Source: Diphasiastrum complanatum (Eukaryota; Streptophyta; Lycopodiopsida; Lycopodiales; Lycopodiaceae). Taken from it: a DNA stretch of 64,000 nt. The stretch spans positions 20,389,348-20,453,347 of the forward strand of contig CM055095.1 in the NCBI GenBank assembly GCA_029204225.1. Reading direction: 5' to 3'. This document shows, in pieces, positions 55,990 through 64,000 of this stretch. Each line of letters starts with the position of its first letter. Position 1 is the stretch's first letter. Under the pieces are notes generated by a model. The model saw only the letters and a list, made by a program, of their open reading frames with translations. It did not search any database and had not been told where the DNA came from. The translations under genes were made by a program, and so were the position numbers.

Positions 55990-57110
55990 TTGCTGGTTTT
56001 TGGAAACTATAGCTGTCAAAATAGTCATGCTTATTTAAATATGTAGTTCAAACGAAAGGATGGCCTTGTAAATGTTGACAATGGTCTATGACAAACAAAA
56101 ACAACCACTATGGCAACGTTATTTGGATTCAATTCTTTCATCCACACATTGGACAACCACCATGACTTGCACATACCCACTTTCTAACAATGAAGCACAT
56201 ATAACAAACATGGACACCAATTTAAAATAGGCTCCTCATGTTTGAACACTATTACACGAAAACAATTTCTTATACATCTTGTTGTTGCTAAGGAGCATGT
56301 AATTTTTTGTCCTACTGGAACGAATAAACATGGCCTAACAAATAAAGCAATTCTAGAATGTGAGATATTCAAAATTTATATCTAATGACGCCACTCCATA
56401 ATCAACATCTAAAAGTTGACACATGCATTAGAAAACAAATAAAGCACCTTTGCAATTATGCAAAATGTTGCATTCAAATTCCTAGTATCATGGAATATTT
56501 CAAAAGCACACATCTTTGCATTCAATCTTCAAACTCCTCTCACTACAAAAACATGAAACTGATATTTAGTAGATTACAATCGGGCTCAAATATCTTATGT
56601 TTACAAGAAACCTGTAATCACCAACTTCCATGCCATACAAACTTGTTGTATTGTAGGGATCTCTTTTCCTTCTCCTATTGTAACCAACTAAGCAAAGATT
56701 CCTTTTATCTAGCTCAAATGTTTTTCTAAGTCTTTACCATCCCCTTTCAGACTAAGTAGCTAACTACCTAAGTGTAACAAATGCATTTTCTTTCAAAATT
56801 AGCCTTCAACTTGTTCCATAACTTTTTGCTGGTTGCACAACTTTTTGGGAGATCAAATCTCTTTTGATTGACACAATGAAATCAATGAAGTTGTCGTATC
56901 ATCTAAACATCTCCATTTAACTATTGCTCTTGCTTCTCCAACATCTGGAATTGAATTTATTCCATGTACTAGGTTCCACAAACCTTCACCTTTCAATAGC
57001 ATCGTCATTTTATGTTTCTAGAATCTGTAGTTTGTACTATCCAAGTCAAAGCAAATCTTCTACAACATATTTGTATCCATTAATAGACGTGCTTCAAGAT
57101 CACTAAGAAA
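55990..57110 (+). pseudogene. Helentron relic H2: helicase end and endonuclease
   Basis: On plus the sequence has DGLVNV (near 56060), NTITRKQFLIH and PTGTNKHGLTNKAI, matching the H1 helicase end (FTRKQFPIQ and PTGITQHGLTYTAL). Then from 56385 it encodes TPLHNQHLKVDTCIRKQIKH, STHLCIQSSNSSHYKNMKLI and SNILCLQETC, matching the H1 endonuclease start in order and spacing. Later endonuclease parts are uncertain. Stops break it. H2 runs in the opposite direction to H1 and is diverged from it, so the family has been in this genome a long time. Confidence 0.75.
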
Positions 57111-58295
57111 GATGAAATATTAATGTAACCTACTTTGATATTCGAATTCTAATCCATGTCTTTTCGATTTGACGATTAGTCAGATTAAATACCAACGAAT
57201 TCAATTATCAATTGAAGTTTGTTCGAATATTATTCGAACATCAATCGGATATAAGTCTACTGTTGCTCGATTAATGCTCGAATTTTAATCGAATAACTGT
57301 CAATTAACCTTCGAAGTGTATCTAAACAACTTTGAATTCTGCTATGAGCTTTTCTTGTCTGAGTTTTAGCTATAGGCTAATCAAACATCAGACTATATGA
57401 TCTAATTGGTTATCGAATCTTAAAGCACAACTAGTAAATAACACAATCTACACAAGATTATCAAAGCCACAAGTGACTAACATATCACCTTAACTATTTT
57501 GAATACTAGAACGGGACTTAGAATGTAAAAATTATGATCAATTCATTATCTGAGAACACAGATGCAACACAATACTACATGAAAGTACTTTACATTATCT
57601 CACTAATTAATCTTGTAATTAATCTTGTGGTCATAGTTAACTAAAAGACAAGCTTTATGTCTGTAATAGACTGAGTGGGACTTCCACTTCCCATATAAGA
57701 TGAGCAGTTACAATTCAGCGTGCTATTTTACTTGCAGATTTTTTTTATTGAAGTTCGAAGGATCATACTCTCAATAGGAGTCACCCACTGCATACTGATT
57801 TTTAAAAGGGGTGTTAATTTTCAATAGCCAATCCATATAGATCACATAACATGGTTTTAGGTACATGCCTAACATTTACTCTAACCTTACTATGGCACCA
57901 AGGTTTACACAAAAATGTTAGTAAACCAGCAAAAAATGTGGCAGGGCCATGTGGCTTGCCACATTGCCACAATCCCTTATTTTCCATAGCTATTGATCAG
58001 TAGCATACTTCCATTCCGGTTACAATTATCCGGAGTTCATGTACTCTAAGAAAATCCACATAAGAGGGAATATACCATTCAGATTTTCAGACACGCTGTA
58101 CAGCAAAAGACCGAATTTTATGATTTTCTATTAGCAACGCATTGGATGCAGAATACATGAACGAATTGTTTCGAGCGAATTCAGAGTGATATTCTTATGA
58201 ATAGAGCCTCACCACTCCGCTCATCATTACATGAGAACGTTATTGCTTTTATTTGAAGCATATATGGACCATAAACTGTGATTTCCTGGCCAGAA
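57111..58295. other. Spacer downstream of the RALF gene
   Basis: No gene is recognised. There are several TTCGAAT/ATTCGAA-like short inverted motifs at 57130-57300. The part from about 58000 to 58295 probably includes the RALF 3' untranslated region. Confidence 0.5.
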
Positions 58296-58724
58296 TCAGC
58301 CGGTGTCTCTCGCGCATTTTGTGATTGCTGTGCATCCACGGTGATACGGCGAAGCACCTGAATTGCCGTTGCAGTTGTAATAAGATTGGCCATTGGAATT
58401 GCATGGCGTATAAGCTGCTGACATTGATTGATAACTTATGTACTCCTGACTCTGCGAAAGCATTCGTTTGTGCACTTGCGAATCAATCAAGTCATGATCG
58501 GACACAGACTCACACTTTCCCATGTAGCAAGATCCAGGTAGTAAGGAAGAAGGTTCTGGTCGAAGCTGGGTTGCATGAACCGGTTCTTTTCCAGCAACTG
58601 ACTGGAAGAAACCCAATTGAAACCATGTCCAGAGAGGCTGAGAAAAGACACACAGGAGGAAAACTCCGAGGAGGAGTAGCAAACAGTTCTGAGGAGATGC
58701 TGCCATTTGACTGAAAGCGGGCAC
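58296..58724 (-). CDS. RALF-like secreted peptide precursor
   Basis: A single exon of 142 residues encodes a rapid alkalinisation factor precursor. These peptides are secreted and bind CrRLK1L receptor kinases and LLG/LRX partners to control cell growth and pH. Residues 13-29 are hydrophobic (CLLLLLGVFLLCVF), a signal peptide. KRML at 86-89 stands where S1P-type cleavage (RRxL) usually occurs. The mature part holds YISY at 95-98, which is needed for receptor binding, and four cysteines at 108, 118, 131 and 137, with SYYNC and YHRGC in the usual places. Start could be Met1 or Met7. One substitution from RRxL to KRML may alter processing. The gene appears intact among transposons. Confidence 0.93.
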   Translation of the reverse strand: MPAFSQMAASPQNCLLLLLGVFLLCVFSQPLWTWFQLGFFQSVAGKEPVHATQLRPEPSSLLPGSCYMGKCESVSDHDLIDSQVHKRMLSQSQEYISYQSMSAAYTPCNSNGQSYYNCNGNSGASPYHRGCTAITKCARDTG

Positions 58725-59159
58725 AACAAAAAGGCGAGCAGGAGAAATCCAGAGGAGAGAAGGTAGCAGGAGCAGCTATGAAGGAAAGAGAAAAAGACTC
58801 GTCTTTCTTTGGAGACTAGTTAAATTATACAGGAAAAAATAGCACGTCTTTATGTGGAGGCTACCTAAATTGTGGTGTCTACTTTGATGTTTGAAAGAGT
58901 CTTGGGTTACCCAACATGCCAATGTTGTAGCACTATCTTTAACCCGTGTAAGCTGTCACCCAAGTGGGCATGCTTAAATTTACTTGTCTACTGAAATACG
59001 TCTCCATAAGCAATCATATTTGCTAAACATTTAGGATCCTCATCTTTTAGGATCCATAATGCAAAAATGAGACATTTATGAAATAAAATCGTAGAACAAA
59101 AAAAGAAAAACCTTTTAATGGATCATCAAGCACTTGTAAATTGAAAAATAAAGGATGAA
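58725..59159. other. RALF upstream region
   Basis: This should hold the promoter and 5' leader of the RALF gene. I see no clear TATA box, and no other gene. Confidence 0.4.
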
Positions 59160-59708
59160 AAGCCTTTGCTTTGTTAATCTTAAATATTCAAGATTTATTG
59201 CTTAGTCATTTAAGCAAAGCCTAAACGTCCAAAGAAGTATGGGACACTCTTCTCTATGGTGTTAGAGATGTTTCTACTAAATTATTTCTACAAAAGAAAA
59301 TTCTCTTGCTAGGAATGTTAGAAAATGAAACGATGTTTGATCATATGAACAACATTAAAAGTCTGCTTAAACAAATGGCTATAATAATAGGATTTGTAGT
59401 TCAAGGTTCGGATGGAATAATAAGCTTCACTGTCAAGTTTACCTACCTCATATGAAAGCAAGGGAATAACAATGCTACACCAAGAAAAAGTCAGAAAAGA
59501 GATTTTATTAATGAATACTAATTTAGAAACTCACGTTTTATTCTCAAAGAGAGACCTTAAAAAGTAGGAAAAAAAAAAGACTAAAAAGAAGAACCATCAA
59601 AATCAACAACAAATGAATGAGAATACATCATCCCCAGATTTAAAGACTAAGAAGCTCTACAAGTATTGCAAATGAACCAACTATGATATCCAAGATTGTA
59701 GAATATTT
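59160..59708 (+). pseudogene. Copia gag relic, split by a solo LTR
   Basis: The sequence encodes AKEVWDTLLYGV-like (near 59235), then TKLFLQKKILLLGMLENETM and FDHMNNIKSLLKQM, a Copia gag core. A zinc-knuckle relic (YKYCK...DIQDCRIF) follows next to the LTR. Beyond the LTR, at 60366-60450, the frame goes on (KYKSSSRSMQINNK). Several stops are present. Confidence 0.78.
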
Positions 59709-60365
59709 TGTGAGAAATTGTCAAAAATTGGCAAATCTAGCTTGATTAAACCATGTAAATTTGAACATAGGTGGGTCCCACACATGTGAATCCATGTTGC
59801 CACATGTGTAGGCTACCCTAAATAGGTTAGATATCATTCATAGGGTTAGTTAAGTTTGTTTGGTCATAGTTTCTAGATTATAGGACCAAATTCCTTGAAT
59901 CATGGAGATGGTTGACTTACGTAGCCACCAACTTGGCAAAATTTAGGTAAGATTGACATTTTAGGGCAAAAAGAGTCAATCAAATTCCTTATTACATGCT
60001 GAATTTTTACCTAACTCGTGTGGAAGGAAGCTCGTTTGTACATACTATTCACCATTCCATACTGAGGAGATAGAATTTTTTAGAGCAATTTGGCAATTTT
60101 GAGCTTCTTCACTATTTGTCTTTTGATTTTGTGTTTGCATTGCAATCCAAACTTGATTACTATAATTCTCTGATAATAGGCCGTACTAGAGGCCGTACCA
60201 CACGTGTGGGATCAAATTTCCATATTTGATCATTCTATTGGATTGCTCTAAATCTAGATCAAGATTTGGTGACTAGTTTTGCATTTGATAGGTGTGTCAA
60301 TCAATCAATCACTCTTGGAGCTTTTAGAAGGCTGATTTATGGTCCTTAGTACTATACTTTCAACA
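59709..60365 (+). repeat. Solo Copia LTR with perfect target duplication TATTT
   Basis: 657 bases from TGTGAGAAATTG to CTTTCAACA are flanked by TATTT at 59704-59708 and 60366-60370. It shares its start (AAAAATTGGCAAATCTAGCT) and end with the C4 LTR and has CACACGTGTG at 60199-60208. No internal part remains. Confidence 0.92.
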
Positions 60366-60450
60366 TATTTAAATACAAGTAGCAGTAGAAGCATGCAAAT
60401 CAACAACAAGTGATGGAACTATATAATGGATCATAATAATTACAATAGTA

Positions 60451-61415
60451 TATTGCACAAGTGTAAGCAAAATTTAGTACATGACTTAGATTTTTGTAGC
60501 AATAGAATTTTCAAATTGGTTAAATTATTTAAAATCGTAATTGTTTTTCTCATATTCAAGTTCAAAGTTTGAAAATTTGACATTATTTTAATTTTTTTAA
60601 AATTAATAAGTTGTTCACATTTAAATTTATTTAATAAGATCATATTGGAAAATAAAAAAATAATTAATAGCTTACGTTTTTTCATATTTATAGATTATAA
60701 CAAAATAATAATTCTTTAATTTTTTGAAATTGTTTTTGAATTTATGTTTATTGGCATTTTTTCAATAAAATTCCAACTTCCTAAGAAAATGGGTGTCTAG
60801 GTCATTTCTCTTTTTTTTGGTCACTGTGTTTTGCATTGTCTTTCTCGCATCCATATCCATGCTAGTTGGAAATAGCCTTAGTGAATGTTATTTGGGAGAA
60901 GCTATAACTCGCTCTAGTTGGAGCCATAGCCGGTGTGGATGCCAAAGACCTAACAGTAAGATTCATCTTTCAAATAACATAAATACGAGTGATACTCAGA
61001 ATCCAATAAACATTGATTAGCCTCATGAGCAGTTACAAAAGGTAGATCAGACTCATTGTCTTAAGACAAACTATAGAGCCATTATACAAGAAAGATATAC
61101 TATGAGAAACATAATCTTTCTTTAATGACTTGTTCTTAGCATAGAATCATTCCTTGCCTAGGATTAAATCTACCTTATCAAGATTCATAATATGAAAAGA
61201 CAAGCTATCTACATAGTTCTGAATCTTCAGCCGCATGTGGGGGACAAAGTGGTCCCAGACCTGTTGCTCCCCACCAACTTCCATCCTAACCGTGTACTTG
61301 TGGTCACTTGGTGCGGTTGCCAACTGCAGCTTCTACACCAACTTACCATTAATAAAATTGTGAGTAGAATTGTCGTCAAACAAAACACTCACATGTTGGC
61401 TGCCTACGAACCCAC
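60451..61415. other. AT-rich spacer
   Basis: 60460-60780 is extremely AT rich. I see no supported gene. A frame at 60793-61020 with a hydrophobic start has no usable ATG. Confidence 0.45.
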
Positions 61416-61728
61416 TCACACAAATGAGGTCATGAGGTCCAAACACTGCAGTATTAAAATAACAATTACTACATACAGTTTCATCATAAAGAATACATCA
61501 ATAAAAGAAAGAGAAGAATTACCTGGAGCCTTGAAAGAGCGGCCTCCCTTCTTCCGTTTCTTCGAACAGTCCTTCAAAAGGTGTCCCTTTTCCATGCATG
61601 AGAAACACAACCCGTCGCTTTTTGGCCTTGTCAAAGTCAGCTCTCTCCAACCGAGAGCACTTCTTTTTCTTTCCCGAAGGGGAAGCTTCGTCAACAACTC
61701 TCTCTTTGCCCTTTTTAAAGGAAGGGCC
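61416..61728 (-). pseudogene. Gypsy G6 gag, zinc-knuckle part
   Basis: On minus the frame contains the knuckle CFSCMEKGHLLKDC (C-x2-C-x4-H-x4-C) and a basic linker. It forms the C-terminal part of the gag whose N-terminal part lies at 62504-63123, the two being separated by an LTR-like block. Confidence 0.75.
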
Positions 61729-62503
61729 TGATGTAGGGTGTGTAGATTAGATGGTGAGCAGCCCTCCGCCTGTCAAGAAGTGTTAGAACACTTGGATAGG
61801 TATCTAACTATTCTTAGTTGCTAGTTTAAATGCTTTTTTAACACTATGCTAACTCTAACCCACTTAACACTACTCCTCCTAACATTAACATCCAAGAATG
61901 AGGATGAAAAGAGGTGAAAGAGAGAGAGTTAGAGGGAGGTTAGCTCATATGCTCATCATAACATACTAATGGAGAAACTTTTAACTATTAGAAAGCAAGA
62001 ACTATGGCAAATGGAAATCAATAAGCAAACACAATGAAAAACAAGAGCATGCAACAATAGCACATGAGGATGCCTGACTCTCCAATTTGGTAGAGTCTCC
62101 TCCTCTCAATGGTGTGTGTAAAATGGTGTACAATAGGTGTCTTTTTATCTTTGGGGTGGCCCTTGCCCTTTGCTTCCTATTGGCTACTTGCAAGAAGGTG
62201 GGATTGAAATCCACACCCTTCAAAAGAAACACAAACTAATCTATGGTGCACAAAGTAGCACACCCCACCTACCACCATTTGACTTTTGACTAATTACAAA
62301 ACTTAGGAACTTAAGTTTAACTCAAACTTTGGCCTTCTAATATTATTTTATTTACATGGCCCAAAGTCTAGTTTATTCAAAAATGATTTATTTACAAGTG
62401 CTCATTTGGCGATGGACTTATACACGCAGGAAACCACGACCCTCGCAACGTATTTCTACTATATCCGGCTACTTTATTTATTTACACGGGAATAACCCCA
62501 ACA
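61729..62503 (-). repeat. LTR-like block inserted in G6 gag
   Basis: On plus the block starts TGATGTAGGG and ends ACCCCAACA, so on minus it would be TGTTGGGG...TACATCA. It separates two parts of one gag. No exact target duplication is seen (GGGCC at one side, CCCGA at the other), and no second copy is in the window, so the call is tentative. Confidence 0.45.
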
Positions 62504-63123
62504 CCCGAAGAGGGTTTGTCCTTGGATTCAGGCTTCCGCTACTCTTTGTGGGTCCTTGTGTGCGTATCGTCAAAAATTCGAGCAAAATGCATGGCATGGC
62601 TGATTGCCACAGACCTCCAATTGATACTCTTTGGGCAAGCCCAAAATAAAATGCAGCTTAAAGAGAACTCCGTCAATGCGGTTAACAAACCGCGAAGCAG
62701 CTTCTTGGAAGTCTTGCAAATAGACATCCAAGGGTTTTGTCCATCGAATACTGGCATAAAGACGACCTTAAAGGCTACTTGGAAATCATCTAAGGTAGAT
62801 GGGACTGTTGCACGCTTCTTAAGATCCTGCCACCATGAGTATGCGATTCCTCGCAAAAACATAATGACAGTAGCAATCCGGGAGCTGTCTGGCAGATCAT
62901 GCATGGAAAAATGAGATGTCCATTGATCAAGCCATGTCAAGACCACGTCTTGGTGTCTGTCCTTTTTCTCCCCAGTGAAAAAATCTGGGATAAACATTGG
63001 GTTGAGGAGTGCCTGCCAAGATTGGGACATAGCCCTCAACTTGATCTCCGCTTGTTCATACTTAGAGCGCATGTCGACAATATGTTCTTGCACTAGATTT
63101 ATTGCACGTGTTATTTTCTCCAT
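62504..63123 (-). pseudogene. Gypsy G6 gag, N-terminal part
   Basis: From 63123 on minus: MEKITRAINLVQEHIVDMRS, then FFTGEKKDRHQDVVLTWLDQ and FLRGIAYSWWQDLKKRA, TLDDFQVAFK, the conserved retrotransposon gag core. After a shift near 62740 it goes on as PLDVYLQDFQEAASRFVNRI and FKLHFILGLPKEYQLEV, the expected next block. This is a Gypsy family different from G1-G5. No pol is in the window on this side. Confidence 0.82.
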
Positions 63124-64000
63124 GTCAGTCCTCGCAGGACTTGGAGCCTATGCAACAGCAAGGTGTAGGAAGAAACTAGAGGAAAAACGAGGAGCAACGG
63201 TGTCCAAACCCATTGAAAACTGGCAACTAAGGCACAAAAGCCCAAGAAAATAAGCTAACTTGAGCTTATGGAGCACTCCAAAACAACTTGGGAATATGGG
63301 GTGAAGGAATGTAAACGTACCCTCCTTTATTTCCTCTCCTAAGCTTCTCCCCTTGCTCCATGCAAAAAGGACAAGTGGGGCCCAAGAAAGGCCCCATTTG
63401 TCCCTTCTAGTTATTTCCTACCGTGTGGCCACCATCATAAGGTGCCACATGGCCCATGGACTCCAAAAGGATTTTAAATATGGTTAAAGTTCTTCTCCCA
63501 CCTCCCTACCCCTTCGTACCTCAGTTCCTCTCCAAGACTTTTGAGATCTACAGGTATTGAGAGGGAGGAGGAGAAAGTACTAACATGAAAAGGACAAAAG
63601 AAACCAAGATGTTCTACTTTCAATCTTTTAAACATAGAATAAGCTTTAAAAGATTGAAAGACTAAGTTTACATAAGCTTTATATTTCTTTCTCTTTTTTT
63701 TCTTTTTCAACTTACCTTAGCTTACAACATTTTTTTAGCTTAAGAAAAGTTTTTTATTTCAAAGAATAGGGGGAGCTATGAAGAAGCGCCCAACGCCCCC
63801 CCCCCCCCTATCACATCCAAGGAATACGAATGACCATGGAGGAGGGGGGGGAGTACACCATACCCCCCCCCCCATACACTGATCTGAACAGCAAACTGAG
63901 GAGGCATAAGTAGGCATAAATAGGCAGTACCAGAGGCCCGGAGCCCGAACAGATCTGCGAGTCTGTTGGCCCGCTGTCTCAAGAAAAGAATTTTTTTCAT
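63124..64000. other. Right edge: G6 leader and homopolymer-rich DNA
   Basis: The part next to 63124 is probably G6 leader. No gene is recognised after it. Homopolymers are striking: C13 at 63796-63808, G8 at 63844-63851 and C12 at 63863-63874. The G8 and C12 tracts are separated by 11 bases and could fold into a hairpin. Confidence 0.5.

Noticed and set aside
58325-58714. 129-codon plus-strand frame over the RALF gene
   Set aside because: It is antisense to the clear RALF coding sequence and has no recognisable motif.
60793-61020. Possible small secreted protein with hydrophobic start
   Set aside because: The frame starts with GTG. The only nearby ATG (60789) runs into TAG after two codons, and there is no known motif.
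61192-61731. 179-codon plus-strand open frame
   Set aside because: It runs antisense to a gag zinc-knuckle coding block on minus and has no domain of its own.

Overview
The window is nuclear DNA of a land plant. It carries parts of typical plant host genes (a DAD1-like phospholipase A1, a RALF peptide precursor, pieces of a CYP72-clan-like P450 and of an alpha-expansin), and about four fifths of it is made of plant LTR retrotransposons and Helitrons. I cannot fix the species. A Helitron carrying an apurinic-type endonuclease (a Helentron) would be unusual for a flowering plant, so a seedless plant such as a fern or lycophyte is my best guess. That guess is inference. No bacterial features (operons, ribosome binding sites, CRISPR) are present.

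Layout. 1-1780: a Ty1/Copia element in the order pol, LTR, primer site, gag start, LTR tail. 1782-2401: possible 3' exons of a host gene cut off by that element. 3025-4539 (minus): the lipase, the best intact host gene. 5290-11043 (minus): a decayed Helentron with DUF6570-like, Rep remnant, PIF1 helicase and endonuclease parts, interrupted by a solo LTR at 5542-6216 that has a perfect GGCAA target duplication. 11044-24139: a three-element nest. An outer Copia element (C1) is split by a minus-strand Copia deletion derivative (C2, 12263-15053) and by a Ty3/Gypsy element (G1, 16511-23313, target duplication CTAAT). 24140-25440: Helitron-like sequence. 25470-25917: a Copia integrase scrap. 25945-36274: a long Gypsy element (G2) lacking its 5' LTR. 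36840-38182 (minus): expansin and P450 fragments side by side. 40471-42160: an RPA1-like pseudogene. 42163-51760: a pile of Copia and Gypsy pieces (C5, C3, G3, C4, gag scrap) plus a 126-bp GA microsatellite. 54078-57110: a Copia RT scrap, a Gypsy LTR, a Gypsy 3' ORF and a second Helentron relic. 58296-58724 (minus): a RALF gene. 59160-60450: a Copia gag relic holding a solo LTR (target duplication TATTT). 61416-63123 (minus): a further Gypsy gag split by an LTR-like block.

How the parts relate. G1, G2, G3, G4 and G5 belong to one Gypsy family with a tRNA-Asp-type primer site, as in the Tat/Athila branch, and a shared LTR. The family has a gag with four CCHC knuckles, an unusual dispersed AACCTTCGCCGAG-like motif, and a large extra ORF between integrase and the 3' LTR. 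That ORF recurs in G1, G2 and G5 and I do not recognise it. G1 has lost the RT core and all of integrase but kept gag and the C-terminal part of the extra ORF. C2, C4, the 51.5-kb gag scrap and the two solo LTRs appear to belong to one Copia family or to close relatives, whose LTRs carry a CACACGTGTG palindrome. The most novel candidates are the extra Gypsy ORF, the dispersed motif and the endonuclease-bearing Helentron.
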